Below are positions 50,639 through 60,478 of a stretch of DNA of 64,000 nt, piece by piece (position 1 is the stretch's first letter; each line of letters begins with the position of its first letter). The translations under genes were made by a program, and so were the position numbers. The notes under the pieces were generated by a model that was not told the origin of the DNA, made no database searches, and saw nothing but the letters and a program-made list of their open reading frames with translations. This DNA is from JACCTU01 sp963788055 (lineage in GTDB: Bacteria > Actinomycetota > Thermoleophilia > Gaiellales > Gaiellaceae), in NCBI GenBank assembly GCA_963788055.1, contig CAWBFA010000003.1:248001-312000 (forward strand). The letters run 5' to 3'.

Positions 50639-50833
50639 CCCGGCCGTGAGCGCGAGCGCCGCGGCGCGCTGGCGGGCGGCCTCGAGCAGCGGCTCGGGAG
50701 GGAACGGAACCGACCGGTGGCTGAACGCTTCCTCGAGTTCGCGGAAGTCGTCGCGGAGCTCGTCCGGCGAAGCGTTCAGGTCCTCCTCCTTGTCATTGGT
50801 GCCACCGTCGCCTTCCCTCGGTCCTGCTTGAGG

Positions 50834-51409
50834 TTAAGCGTAGAGCGAGCCGCCGCCGACGATCAGGGCGACGAATGCACCGAGAGCAAGGAACGGCCCG
50901 AACGGCAGGCCTTCCTTCCGAGCCTCGGATCCTCGCGTCAGGATGAGTGCGAGCGCGACGGCGCCCGCAGCGAACGACGTGACGAAGAAGCCGAGCAGGG
51001 CGTCGCCGCCGAGGCCCAGCCCCACGAGCAGCGCGAGCTTCGCGTCGCCCATCCCGACCGTTCGGGAAGGCGCCACCAACGCGGGGATGAAGAAGAAGGT
51101 GAACGCGATGGCGCCGGCGATCAACGAGGCCTTCAGCTCGTCCGGATGGAGGACGAACACGGCCGCGACGGTGAAGCCGGAAGCCGGGAGCACGAGGCGG
51201 TTCGGGATGCGCCGTTCCTCCCAGTCCACGGCCGAAATGGCCGCCAGGACGGCGATGTACGCCGTTCCGAAGAGCACGTCGACGCCCAGTCCGTGGCGGA
51301 CCAGGCACGCGAGTGCGACCACCACCGCCGTCGCGGCGGCGATGGTCCGCGTCAGGCCGACGTCGTCGGTCTCCGTCATTGCGGGTGCCTGGGCCTCAAG
51401 CGAACTCAT
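50834..51409 (-). CDS. A24-type prepilin peptidase (CpaA/TadV-like)
   Basis: A 191-residue membrane peptidase with about six helices. The two active-site aspartates are in AAISAVDWEERRIPNRL (about 61-77) and VGMGDAKLALLVGLGLG (GxGD motif, about 119-135). It cleaves the leader of Flp prepilins at the inner face of the membrane, before the EYALIL segment of the pilins encoded at 61042-61481. It belongs to the minus-strand Tad operon. The ATG at 51409 is chosen; an in-frame start 14 codons earlier is less likely. Confidence 0.92.
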   Translation of the reverse strand: MSSLEAQAPAMTETDDVGLTRTIAAATAVVVALACLVRHGLGVDVLFGTAYIAVLAAISAVDWEERRIPNRLVLPASGFTVAAVFVLHPDELKASLIAGAIAFTFFFIPALVAPSRTVGMGDAKLALLVGLGLGGDALLGFFVTSFAAGAVALALILTRGSEARKEGLPFGPFLALGAFVALIVGGGSLYA

Positions 51410-52157
51410 GATCTCCCTCGGCGACGGAAGCGCTGTGGATCTCGGCGACAAGGCGATCGAACGACTCCCACTTCGGCAGGACCCGCAACCACTGCGCCGA
51501 GTCCGTCGCCTGCCCTTGATCGAGCTGCTCGCCCACGACCACGAACGCGGTGGTCGGGCTGAGCACGGCGAGGTCGCGAATGACTCGAGCTGCCACCGAC
51601 ATCGACGTGCTGCTGTCCAGGAGGACGACGTCGGCGTGGGTCTGCGAGTCGTCTAGGAGCGCCGCCGGGTCGCCGTACGTCTCCACTTCGAACGCATGAC
51701 GTGTGAGGAGGAAGCGCGACACGCGGAGAAAACGCGTGTCCGACGAGGCGACAGCGACACGAATCTGCCCGCCGTCGCCGTTCGTCTTGAAGTGGGACTG
51801 TGTGGTCCTCTCACCGTGCCGGACGAGCGAGACCTGCTCCCCCTCCTGGACGCCGGCGTGCTCGACGACCCCGGCTGCGAGCTCGACGACCGAGCGCGCG
51901 CGTCGGTCGATGGCCACCCGCCACGGCTTTACGGAGCTGACCGTCCGCACGACCACGAAGTTCTTGTCGAGGAAGACGAGGTCGAGCGGAAAGCGCATGA
52001 AGTAGGTGTGGATCGCCGACGTCGCCAGGAGCATTCCCCGGTCCTCGGGCAAGGTCGGGCGGCCGAGGAGGCCCTTGGCGCGTGTGAACGGGCTGTCGGC
52101 GATCTCGCAATACCGGCAGAGGACGTCCCCGCTTTCTCGGACGAGTGTGAGCTCCAT
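51396..52157 (-). CDS. DUF192 domain fused to a receiver-like domain
   Basis: A 253-residue protein. Residues about 20-110 are DUF192 (FTRAKGLLGRPTLPEDRGMLL, IHTYFMRFPLDLVFLDKNFVVV, VVELAAGVVEHAGVQEGEQV). Residues about 125-240 look like a response-regulator receiver (IRVAVASSDTRFLRVSRFLL; ADVVLLDSSTSM with the acceptor Asp; AFVVVGEQLDQG), but only one of the two N-terminal acidic residues is present and the conserved Lys is not evident. Its ATG overlaps the TadC stop (TAATG) and the peptidase start overlaps its end by 14 bases. The fusion within a pilus operon is unusual; role unknown. Confidence 0.85.
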   Translation of the reverse strand: MELTLVRESGDVLCRYCEIADSPFTRAKGLLGRPTLPEDRGMLLATSAIHTYFMRFPLDLVFLDKNFVVVRTVSSVKPWRVAIDRRARSVVELAAGVVEHAGVQEGEQVSLVRHGERTTQSHFKTNGDGGQIRVAVASSDTRFLRVSRFLLTRHAFEVETYGDPAALLDDSQTHADVVLLDSSTSMSVAARVIRDLAVLSPTTAFVVVGEQLDQGQATDSAQWLRVLPKWESFDRLVAEIHSASVAEGDHEFA

Positions 52158-53068
52158 TACCCGAGCGCCTCGAGGAACGCGAACACTGCCGGGCCGAGCA
52201 GGATGACGAACATGGCCGGGAAGATCAGGAAGATCAGCGGGAAGAGCATCTTGATCGGCGCCTTCTGCGCCCGCTCCTCTGCCGCAGCCTTCCGCCGCTT
52301 GCGCATCTCTTCCGCGAGGTTGCGGAGCACCTGCCCGATCGAGATCCCGAGCTGTTCGCCCTGGACGATCGAGCGGACGAACGAGCGGACCGAGGGCGTC
52401 TCGACCCGGGTCAGGACGTTCTTCAGCGCCTCGACGACGCTGAGGCCCATGTTCTGCTCCTGGAGCGCGAGCCGCATCTCCTGGCCCAACGGTCCCTCGA
52501 GCCGGTCCGTGGCCGCCCGCAGAGCGGCGCTGAAGCCGAGGCCGGCTTCGACCGCGACGACGAGCAGGTCGATCAGCTCGGGAAGGTCGTACTCGATCTC
52601 GTTGAGACGCGTGCGCGCGCGACGGTCGATGACCATCATCGGTCCTCGGTAGCCGACCACGCCGCACGCGACGAGCCCGATGATCCCGAACAGCGGCGAG
52701 AAGTCGGTCGTCGCCATGATCCACAGCCAGAACGCGACCAGCCCGGCCCCGCCTAGCAGCTGGTAGCCGATGAGGCGCCTGGGCTCGACGTTGTACATGC
52801 CGGCGGCGATCAGCTGTTTGCGCGCGCGCTCGGCACGCTGGGTTCCGAACTTCGTCGTGATCGTCGCCCCGATGACTCCCGCGAATCCGTCGAAGGGACC
52901 GAAAAGGCCGCTCGGTTGCTCCACCTCGCCCGCGCCGGGGGAGTAGCCGTAGTCGCCGATCTTGGTGATCGTCTCCTCGGCTCGCAGCCGGGGCATCGCT
53001 ACGGCTCGCATCATGAGCGCGACCGCGCCGGCGACGAGGAGCAATCCGATGAGAAAGAAGATCATCAT
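52157..53068 (-). CDS. tadC: TadC-type pilus assembly membrane protein
   Basis: A 303-residue T2SSF-family protein: N-terminal helix (FFLIGLLLVAGAVALMMRAV), a central pair of helices (about 100-145) and the GspF core with LPELIDLLVVAVEAGLGFSAALRAA (about 164-188) and VQGEQLGISIGQVLRNLAEEMRKRR (about 236-260), then a last helix FPLIFLIFPAMFVILLGPAV. It forms the inner-membrane platform with TadB. GGGAG lies just before the two ATG codons; the first is used. It begins 8 bases after the VWA-TadB stop. Confidence 0.93.
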   Translation of the reverse strand: MMIFFLIGLLLVAGAVALMMRAVAMPRLRAEETITKIGDYGYSPGAGEVEQPSGLFGPFDGFAGVIGATITTKFGTQRAERARKQLIAAGMYNVEPRRLIGYQLLGGAGLVAFWLWIMATTDFSPLFGIIGLVACGVVGYRGPMMVIDRRARTRLNEIEYDLPELIDLLVVAVEAGLGFSAALRAATDRLEGPLGQEMRLALQEQNMGLSVVEALKNVLTRVETPSVRSFVRSIVQGEQLGISIGQVLRNLAEEMRKRRKAAAEERAQKAPIKMLFPLIFLIFPAMFVILLGPAVFAFLEALG

Positions 53069-53076
53069 CGCTCCCC

Positions 53077-54962
53077 CTAGACCCGAATGTTGACGATTTT
53101 CCGAATGACGAGCGAGCCCGAGACGACCATGATCGCGGCCATTGCGAGGATGATCTGGCCTGCCGTCTTGTGGAACAGCGGGCTCATGTACTCGGGGTTC
53201 AGCAGCGTGATGATGATGAGCAGCATCACGGGCAGCGCGGAGACGATCCATCGCGCCATCCGACCCTGCGCGGTCAGCGTGCGAACCAGGCGCCTGAGTG
53301 CTGCGCGTTCTCGGACGGTGTCGGCCACACGGTCGAGCACCTCGGCCGAGTTACCGCCTGTCTCACGCTGAAGAGCGGCCACGAGCGACACCTGCTCGAG
53401 GTCGCGGTTGTTCATCCGGACAGCCACGTTCGTGAGCGCTTCCTCGAGCGGGACGCCGAGTTGCTCGTCGGCCACGACCTGGCGAAACTCTCGTTGCGAC
53501 GGCTCGGGTGCGTCGTCGACGACGACCGAGAGCGCCCCGATGAGGCTGTGACCTGCACGCAGGGCCGACGCGAGCACCTGCAGGTTGTCGGGAAGCTGGT
53601 CGGCGAACGCCTTTCGCTGCCGGTCAGCGCGGTAGCGGATGTACATGCGCACGAGGAACGGCGTCAAGAACGCGAGCAGCGCGAACGCCGGGCTCAGGAA
53701 GAGGCTGAGCACCCAAAGGAGCAAAACGGTGCCGATCGTCGTCAGGACGATGATCTGCTCGGCGGGAAGCGTGATCTCCGCGATCTCGAGCTCGAGCTTC
53801 AGACGGGACCACCAGCGCATCTGTCCCAGCGACCGCTCGGTGCCCTCCAGCAAGCGTTCCGAGAGCAGGGCGGTCTGTCGCTTGCCGTCCTCGGTGCGCC
53901 CTACCGCGACGAATGCGCCAAGGCGCTCACGGAAGCCGCTCGACCTCGGCTTGACGACCATCGCGACCGGAACCGCGATCAGGGCTGCGAGCAGCAACGC
54001 GAAGACGAGCATCGTCAACGGCGACTGCATGATCTCGGCGAGGACCGAGGGCTTGTACGGGGAGCTCACGGCGACGGGAGGTGGAAGCTTCGGCGCGCGG
54101 TACGTGGCGGTCGCCGTGTCGCCGTCGGCGACCTTGACCTTCACCTCGACCCGTTGGTCGGCCGAGGCGAACGATTGGTATTCGACGAGGTACTCGTTGG
54201 CGAGGCGGGAACCCAGCTTGCCGAAGATGTTTGCGAGATCTTCGGGCGAAGCTGCGGCCGAATAGGAGCCCCCGGTGTTCACCGCGAGCTGCCGCAGCGG
54301 CTCGGGATCGAACTGCTTCGACGTCAGGCCGACCGCGAAGATCCGCACTCCCTGTCGCCTCGCCTGCTTGACGAGCTCCTGCGCCGGTAGCCGTGCTGCC
54401 GATGTCGTTGCCGTCGCTCAGGACGACGATCGACGAGGACGTCCGGCCGGACTCCTTCACGAGGGCGAGCGCGCGCTTGACCGCATCGAACATGCGCGTG
54501 TCGTCTGCGAGTGGGGGCGCGGTCGCGAGCACCTGTGAGATTCGCGTTCCGTCCGTGGTGAACGGGAGCACGCACCTTCACTTCCGAGTTGAACGTCACG
54601 ATCGCCAGTGCCTGGTTCTCGCGCCGCTGGCCGGCGAACGTCCGTGCCGCGGTGACCGCGTTGGCGATCGGCTCCCCGCGCATGCTGCTGCTGGCATCGA
54701 TCACGAGCACCGTTCCTGCGGGGCTGCCGAGCGCGTTCGTCGGCGTGAGTGCGATGTCCTCGACCGGAACCCCGTTCTCGGTGACGGTCACGAGCCCCGC
54801 CCGAGGTTCGACCCTCTCCGGCAGCGTCAACACGAACGCACGGTCGGGGAACTTGGCCGGAACGCGAACGAGCTTGACGGTTCCCTCGGCGCCGGCAGCT
54901 GTGGCCGGCCACGTCGCCAACAAGGCCAGGATGAATACCGCGAGTGCGGAGCGCGTCTTCAT
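53077..54962 (-). CDS. tadB: VWA-TadB fusion protein (two frameshifts)
   Basis: Three overlapping frames make one protein of about 625 residues. From the ATG at 54962: signal sequence (FILALLATWPATAAGAEG) and a VWA domain with MIDAS motif GTVLVIDASSSMRGEPI. Near 54565 the frame shifts (LPFTTDGTRISQVLATAPPL; SSIVVLSDGNDIGS), then again near 54395 (VRIFAVGLTSKQFDPEPLRQ, end of VWA). A helix (about 54000) leads to TadB/GspF: AFADQLPDNLQVLASALRAGHSLIGALSVVV, VAALQRETGGNSAEVLDRVAD. VWA-TadB fusions are known in this lineage. All key residues remain, so the frameshifts may be assembly errors. Confidence 0.85.
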
Positions 54963-56311
54963 CGAACCAGCGGCTCCTCGATCGATGACGGCCGGTAGCC
55001 GTTCTGGAAGATGTTGAGGGGGAGCGTGATCCCGCGCTTCTCGAACTTGCCCATGAACGTCGGGCGGAGTCCAGTCGGTCGCAGGCTGCCGATCACGGTC
55101 CCGTCCGGCATGACTCGCTCGATCTCGAACGCGAACAGCTCCTGGAGCGTGATCACGTCCGACTCCATCCGCTGCACCTCCGTGATCGAGGTGACGCGGC
55201 GTGAGCCGTCGCCCATGCGCTCGAGGTGGACGATCAGCTCGAGAGCGGACGAGATCTGGTGGCGGATCGCGCGCACAGGCAGGTCGTAGCCGGCCATCAG
55301 CACCATGGTCTCGATCCGGGAGAGCGCGTCGCGCGGCGTGTTCGAGTGCACCGTCGACAGCGAGCCGTCGTGACCCGTGTTCATCGCCTGGAGCATGTCC
55401 AGGGCCTCGGCCCCGCGGACCTCGCCGACGATGATGCGGTCCGGGCGCATGCGCAGCGAGTTCCGAACGAGCGTGCGGATCGGGATCTCGCCCTCGCCGG
55501 CGACGTTCTTCGGCCGGGACTCGAGGCGGAGCACGTGCCGCTGGTTGAGTCGGAGCTCGGCGGCGTCCTCGATGGTCACGATGCGGTCCTTGTCCGGGAT
55601 CGCGGTCGAGAGCGCGTTCAGCAGCGTCGTCTTACCGGTGCCCGTGCCGCCCGACACGAGGATGTTCAGCTCGGCCTCCACGCAGCGCTGCAGGAAGTCG
55701 ATCGTCTCGAGGGAGAGCGTGCCGAGGCGGATCATGTCGTTCAGGTCGAGCCGCTTCTTGCTGAACTTGCGGATCGTCACGAGCGCTCCGCTGAGCGAGA
55801 GGGGCGGAATGATCGCGTTGACGCGGCTTCCGTCGGGAAGGCGAGCGTCCACGAGCGGCGACGCCTCGTCGATCCGGCGGCCGACCTGCGCGACGATCTT
55901 GTTGATGATCCGGCGGAGGTGCGAGTCGTCGTTGAACCGGACGTTCGTCTCGTACAAGCGGCCCTGACGCTCGATCCAGATGTCGTAGGGCCCGTTGACC
56001 ATGATCTCGGTCACGCTCTCGTCCTGGAGCAGCCGCTCGAGCGGGCCGTGGCCGAGGATGTCGTCCGCGATCTCGCCCTCGAGCCGGTCGCGGTCGTCGC
56101 GCGAGAGCCCCGACTCCTGCATCAGGCGGCGCCGGATGTCGGCCTGAACCCGCTCGCGGAACGACTCGGGCTCTGCCTGCGAGGTGAAGAACTGCGGGCC
56201 GAGCTCCGCGATCACCGCCATGTGGATCTCGTTCTTGACGTCCGAAAACGGGTCTCGCTCCGACGTCGGCGGCGCGGTCCGGGCAGTCGTCAGACGCTCG
56301 TGGAGCTCCAT
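54959..56311 (-). CDS. cpaF: Tad pilus ATPase CpaF/TadA
   Basis: A 450-residue secretion ATPase. N-terminal domain (about 1-190) has DDILGHGPLERLLQDESVTEIMVNGPYDIWIERQG; Walker A is SGGTGTGKTTLLNAL (about 232-246), Asp box TIEDAAELRL, Walker B-like RMRPDRIIVGEVRGAEALDMLQAMNTGHDGSLSTVHSN (about 298-335) with the His box. It powers Flp pilus extension from the cytoplasmic face. It overlaps the VWA-TadB start by four bases and shares a TAATG junction with the CpaE gene. Confidence 0.96.
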   Translation of the reverse strand: MELHERLTTARTAPPTSERDPFSDVKNEIHMAVIAELGPQFFTSQAEPESFRERVQADIRRRLMQESGLSRDDRDRLEGEIADDILGHGPLERLLQDESVTEIMVNGPYDIWIERQGRLYETNVRFNDDSHLRRIINKIVAQVGRRIDEASPLVDARLPDGSRVNAIIPPLSLSGALVTIRKFSKKRLDLNDMIRLGTLSLETIDFLQRCVEAELNILVSGGTGTGKTTLLNALSTAIPDKDRIVTIEDAAELRLNQRHVLRLESRPKNVAGEGEIPIRTLVRNSLRMRPDRIIVGEVRGAEALDMLQAMNTGHDGSLSTVHSNTPRDALSRIETMVLMAGYDLPVRAIRHQISSALELIVHLERMGDGSRRVTSITEVQRMESDVITLQELFAFEIERVMPDGTVIGSLRPTGLRPTFMGKFEKRGITLPLNIFQNGYRPSSIEEPLVR

Positions 56312-57516
56312 TACGACCGCCCCCCGATCATCCGACGCATGCGCTTGCGCTTCCGCGGTGCAAGCGACCCGTTGGCTTCCGCGATCGCACGCTCGTAGTC
56401 GCGGGCGAGGCGGCGGAACGCCTTCGAGGCCTCGGAGTCCGGCTTCGCGGTCAGGATCGCAGCGCCCTCGTTCAACGCACGCGGGATCTCGCGATCGCTC
56501 GGAACCAGCACGTCCGGGGGTCGCCCGAGCACGGCCTCGACGTCCTCGGGGTTGATCCCCACGCGGCTGTCCGCGCGGTTGAGCAGGACCTTGATCCGAG
56601 TCGGGTCGTAGCCCATCAGGTCGAGCGTCTCGAGCCCGAGCTTCGTGTTCTTCAGCGAGAGCGAGTCCAGCATCCCCACCACCACGACGTTCGTCGACGT
56701 GTCGATCGTGGAGATCACCTCAGGCGTGAACCCGGGCGGCGTGTCGACCAGGACGTAGTCGTGCGTCGACCGCAGACCCGCGTAGATCTCGCGGAGGAGC
56801 CCGACGGTGATCACGCTGGCCTGGTCGGGCCGGCTGGGCGCGAGCAGGAGGCGAAGCCCCGACTCGTGGTCGACGAGATACGCCTCGAGCTTCTCGCCGT
56901 CGATGCTGCCGCCCGACTTCGTCAGGTCGAACATCGTCCGGTCGGGCGTCGTCCCGAGCGCCAGGCCGAGGTCGCCGAACTGGAGATCGAGGTCGACCGC
57001 GGCCACTCGATGCCCGTCTTGCGCAAGTGCGACGCCGAGGTTCGAGACCGTCAGCGTCTTGCCGGTTCCGCCCTTCGGACCGAGCACGCAGATGAGCGGG
57101 GCCGACGACGCGCCCGAGGCGACGGCGGCGCCCTGCTTCCGGGCCACCGCCTTCTGGAGCGCGAAGTAGACCTCGTCGGAGGCTTCCGGGAGCCGAACGA
57201 GATCGTCCGCTCCCACCTCGAACACCCGCCGGACGAAGCCGTTCGGCGAGCCCTCGCACAGCACCACGACGGGCCGGTTCGGGCCCTCGCGGACGGCGCC
57301 CTCGATGAAGTGGAGGGTGCGGTCCGAGTAGCCGGCGCAGGCGACCAGAACGAGGTCGACCGCAGTCTCCTGCAGCGTCTGCCAGGCCTCGTCGAGCCCG
57401 TCCACGACCCCTACGACCGAGATGTCGCCGTCGACGGGCAGTGACTGCCGTACCGTCTCGGCCGCGACGCCCGCGTCGAGCGCGACGAGCGTGCGCGTGA
57501 TCTTTGCCTGGGTCAT
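56311..57516 (-). CDS. cpaE: CpaE/TadZ-like ATPase
   Basis: A 401-residue protein with an N-terminal atypical receiver domain (about 1-125, DLVLVACAGYSDRTLHFIEGAV) and a MinD/ParA-type ATPase: deviant Walker A GPKGGTGKTLTVSNLGVALAQ (about 149-169), VAAVDLDLQFGDLGLALG, VLVDTPPGFTPE. C-terminal NRADSRVGINPEDVEAVLGR is family-typical. TadZ/CpaE proteins place the pilus machine at a cell site. It lies between CpaB and CpaF with one-base spacing or overlap. Confidence 0.95.
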   Translation of the reverse strand: MTQAKITRTLVALDAGVAAETVRQSLPVDGDISVVGVVDGLDEAWQTLQETAVDLVLVACAGYSDRTLHFIEGAVREGPNRPVVVLCEGSPNGFVRRVFEVGADDLVRLPEASDEVYFALQKAVARKQGAAVASGASSAPLICVLGPKGGTGKTLTVSNLGVALAQDGHRVAAVDLDLQFGDLGLALGTTPDRTMFDLTKSGGSIDGEKLEAYLVDHESGLRLLLAPSRPDQASVITVGLLREIYAGLRSTHDYVLVDTPPGFTPEVISTIDTSTNVVVVGMLDSLSLKNTKLGLETLDLMGYDPTRIKVLLNRADSRVGINPEDVEAVLGRPPDVLVPSDREIPRALNEGAAILTAKPDSEASKAFRRLARDYERAIAEANGSLAPRKRKRMRRMIGGRS

Positions 57517-57517
57517 C

Positions 57518-58285
57518 TCAGCCGCCCTTCTGGCCCGTGATGACCTGCTGAATCGTCACGAGTGCCTTCTTCGTGGGCACGACGTTGGCCTTCGGGCGGG
57601 CGACGAACCAGATCGTTCCCTCATCGCTGGCGTACGCGAACCGCGCCGCGTCCGAGCTCGGCACCTTGAGCACGTAGTACGAGACGGCCCCGCCGCCGAC
57701 ACCGTTCGCCGCGGGTGCTCCGGCCGCCGCGAGCACGTTGACGTTCGCCCGTAGGAGGCTCACGATCGTGCCGCGTTCAGACGTCATCGAGACGTAGACG
57801 TCGACGTTGTCGCCGGCAGCGACATGGCCGATGAGACCCCTCTGCGGGTCGGCGGGCACCGAGATTGCGCGCTCGGTGCCGGTGATCTTCGTCGCCACGG
57901 CGGCCGACGTCGTGACGCTGAAGTCGGCCACGGTCAGCTGCTGGCCCGGGAGGATGTCCCTGACCGCGATCCGCCCCTCGAGCAGATCGGGGTCGGCGAC
58001 CGCGCCGGTCTTGGTGTGCTCCTGCGCCAGCGTCGTCAGCTCGTACGCCGCTTGCGAGCTCAGCACCGCAGCCGGCGTGCCCTTCGCGATCAGCCGCTTC
58101 GCGACGAGCACCGGCGTGGGCGCGGCCGCGGAATCCAGGCTCGTCCGGTACCCGTTCAGGTAGACGAGCAGCAGGATCGCCGCAAGGATCGCGGCGGCCA
58201 CGGCGACGATCACGTTTCCGCGCCGGGTTGCGAGCAGCTTGTTGCCGCGCGTTCCGATCAGACGTCCTGTGAGCGTTTGGTTCAT
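57518..58285 (-). CDS. cpaB: CpaB/RcpC pilus assembly protein
   Basis: A 255-residue protein: cytoplasmic basic stretch, one helix (about 24-46, VIVAVAAAILAAILLLVYL), then a SAF domain (PVLVAKRLIAKGTPAAVLSSQ, about 58-125) and the RcpC/CpaB core with AISVPADPQRGLIGHVAAGDNVDVYVSM. It spans the membrane and helps form the outer channel or periplasmic part of Tad pili. GGAGAG lies before the ATG. It begins the CpaB-CpaE-CpaF block. Confidence 0.94.
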   Translation of the reverse strand: MNQTLTGRLIGTRGNKLLATRRGNVIVAVAAAILAAILLLVYLNGYRTSLDSAAAPTPVLVAKRLIAKGTPAAVLSSQAAYELTTLAQEHTKTGAVADPDLLEGRIAVRDILPGQQLTVADFSVTTSAAVATKITGTERAISVPADPQRGLIGHVAAGDNVDVYVSMTSERGTIVSLLRANVNVLAAAGAPAANGVGGGAVSYYVLKVPSSDAARFAYASDEGTIWFVARPKANVVPTKKALVTIQQVITGQKGG

Positions 58286-58303
58286 TTGTCTCTCCTCCTC
58301 GGG

Positions 58304-60478
58304 TTACTCGGTCAGGACGGCAACGCACGGCGTCGTTGTGGAGAAATCACACGCGCCGTTGCCTCCGCCAACATTCGGACTTGACACGTACTTGATGAAA
58401 TGGCCCGACAGCCAGCCGGCCGGCACGCTTCCGTCACTCCCGCACGGATCGTCGTCGCTGCCGTTGCCGCCCCAATCGGTGATGTAGAAGGCGCCGAAGT
58501 TCGAGATGGGGTAGAGCGCTCGCCCCTGCGAGCGGAACGATCCGAACGGGACCATGAAGAGGATCACGATCCGCGAGTCGGCCGACGGGAATCCGTTCAA
58601 CCCCGTCCCGACGCCCCACAGGTACGGGTTGGGTGAGGGATTCCAGTTGTTCCGGCCCAGGAAGTCCGGGTTGTTGCAGTCGGCGGCGGTCGGGCTCGGG
58701 CACCCCCCGCCGGTGCACACCTGGCCGCCGTTGAAGACACGGCCGAAGAGACCGTCCGTGAACTGGCCAATGGCCGCACCCGGGCCCACGGCGACGCAAT
58801 CCCACGGCTGCGGCGAGGAGAAGAGCGACGCCTGGGTGTTGCCGTAGGGCGGAATACACGGATCGGGGGCACTCAAACGATTGTTGAACGTGTAAGTCGG
58901 CCTGCAGCCTCGGGTCATCTCTTCACGGAACGTGACGTTGTTTTCGCAGTCGATCGCGGCCTGGCTGCCCGCAACGACGCGCAGCCGAATCGCTGGGTCG
59001 GACGTGTCCGTCGCGACCGAGCCGGCGAGACGGATGCTCGCGACGAGCGAATGGTTTGCCCCGAGCGTGAGCGAGCTGATCGGAAGCCCACCCTCGCTGA
59101 CGTCTGCGTGCCGGATCGGGCCGGAGGTCAGGTCGCTTGCGCTGAACGCGCGCTGGACGTTGTTGAACGTTCCCTGGCAGGGGTTGTTGTTCGAGAAGCT
59201 GTTCGCACAGGTGTTGCCGCTGATCGTCGTCGGGGTCTGAGGCGAGGCGCTTCTGATCGCCCAGCGGATCTCGACGGGGGTCGTGGGGGGGTCGATGGTC
59301 TCGCCTGCATCGACCGTGACGAGCGCGGTGTAGCGAGTGCCGCTCAGGGTCATTGCGCAGCCCTGGTTGCCGCAGCCGTTCGCGAACATCGTGATCTCGG
59401 CATCGCCGCTCGCGACTCCCGGCGTCAGGTGCACATCTGCGGAGACCTGCATCGTGCAGGAGCCGGTTTCGCGGAAGTCGAACGACGCGACGGGGCAGGT
59501 GGCAGCGCCTCCGCCGACGCCGAAGAGCTGCACGTCGCCGAGCTCGGGCGGCTGGCCCGTGCTCACGCTGGGCGTCGTGTACCCCCGCAGGTAGACCAGG
59601 CCGCGGTTGACAGCGCCGTTGGAGTCGGCCCAGTAGCACTCGACCGAGAACTGGGAACAGATCGTGTCGGGGGAACCGACGAGAGAGAGGCAACCGGTCG
59701 TCTGGCCGATGCCGCACCGCGGCAGGTTCGAGAGCGCGATCACGAGCCCGTTGTTCTGCGCCGCGGTCACGCTCGCCGGTTCGAGTGCGTTGTTCCAGCA
59801 GGCGAAGCCGCTCGAGCACGAGCCCGACTTCGTCAAATACTGCGCATCGAGCTTCGTCGTGCCGCCCGTCCCCACGACAGTGGGCTCGGAGACGAAGATC
59901 GCCGCACCGCTGACCGGGTTGATGTCCCGCACGAAGATCGGCATCGACCCGCTGATCGACTTGATCGCGAGGATCGTCACCCGCGCTCTCGCGTTGATGG
60001 CCGGCACGATGCTGCCCCCGAAGGGGATCAGCCACGGCAGGTCCGCCTCGGTGCCTTTGACGTCGAGAAAGCCGGCTTGACACGGAAGGCCACCGTCGTC
60101 GTACTGCGCCCAGCCGCTCTCGTTCCAGTACTTCTGCGAGTTGATCAGCATGTGCATCTGCGCCTTCGGCGTGCTGCCGACCTGGTCGTTCCACTGCGCC
60201 TGCAAGGTCAAATCCTCAACGTGGGGTCCGGCGTACTCGCGGGCCTCGTTCTCGATGTTCGTGTTGATGCCCGGCGAGCAGGGAAAGGCGTAACGCCCCC
60301 CGCCGGCGAGCGCAGCTGCGTCGACCTGGGTCTGCAGGTGCCGACGATGGACGAACCAGTTGCCGACGTCGACGACCAGCACGATGACGATGAGGAGTGC
60401 GGGAAGCCAGATCGCGAACCACGGCAGCACCGCGCCGCGCTCGTCGCCTCCGATCCTCTTTGCGCTGACGCCTCGCAT
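58304..60478 (-). CDS. TadG-like pilus assembly protein, large
   Basis: A 724-residue protein. The N-terminal TadE/G-like segment is DERGAVLPWFAIWLPALLIVIVLVVDVGNWFVHRRHLQTQVDAAALAGGGRYAF (about 12-65), with a helix anchoring a very large exported part that has many cysteines (over 20) and Gly/Asn/Ser-rich beta-type segments such as CNNPDFLGRNNWNPSPNPYLWGVGTGLNG. It has no VWA motif. The exported part is much larger than in standard TadG and may sit outside the cell as a minor pilin or adhesin. It overlaps TadE as ATGA. Confidence 0.88.
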   Translation of the reverse strand: MRGVSAKRIGGDERGAVLPWFAIWLPALLIVIVLVVDVGNWFVHRRHLQTQVDAAALAGGGRYAFPCSPGINTNIENEAREYAGPHVEDLTLQAQWNDQVGSTPKAQMHMLINSQKYWNESGWAQYDDGGLPCQAGFLDVKGTEADLPWLIPFGGSIVPAINARARVTILAIKSISGSMPIFVRDINPVSGAAIFVSEPTVVGTGGTTKLDAQYLTKSGSCSSGFACWNNALEPASVTAAQNNGLVIALSNLPRCGIGQTTGCLSLVGSPDTICSQFSVECYWADSNGAVNRGLVYLRGYTTPSVSTGQPPELGDVQLFGVGGGAATCPVASFDFRETGSCTMQVSADVHLTPGVASGDAEITMFANGCGNQGCAMTLSGTRYTALVTVDAGETIDPPTTPVEIRWAIRSASPQTPTTISGNTCANSFSNNNPCQGTFNNVQRAFSASDLTSGPIRHADVSEGGLPISSLTLGANHSLVASIRLAGSVATDTSDPAIRLRVVAGSQAAIDCENNVTFREEMTRGCRPTYTFNNRLSAPDPCIPPYGNTQASLFSSPQPWDCVAVGPGAAIGQFTDGLFGRVFNGGQVCTGGGCPSPTAADCNNPDFLGRNNWNPSPNPYLWGVGTGLNGFPSADSRIVILFMVPFGSFRSQGRALYPISNFGAFYITDWGGNGSDDDPCGSDGSVPAGWLSGHFIKYVSSPNVGGGNGACDFSTTTPCVAVLTE

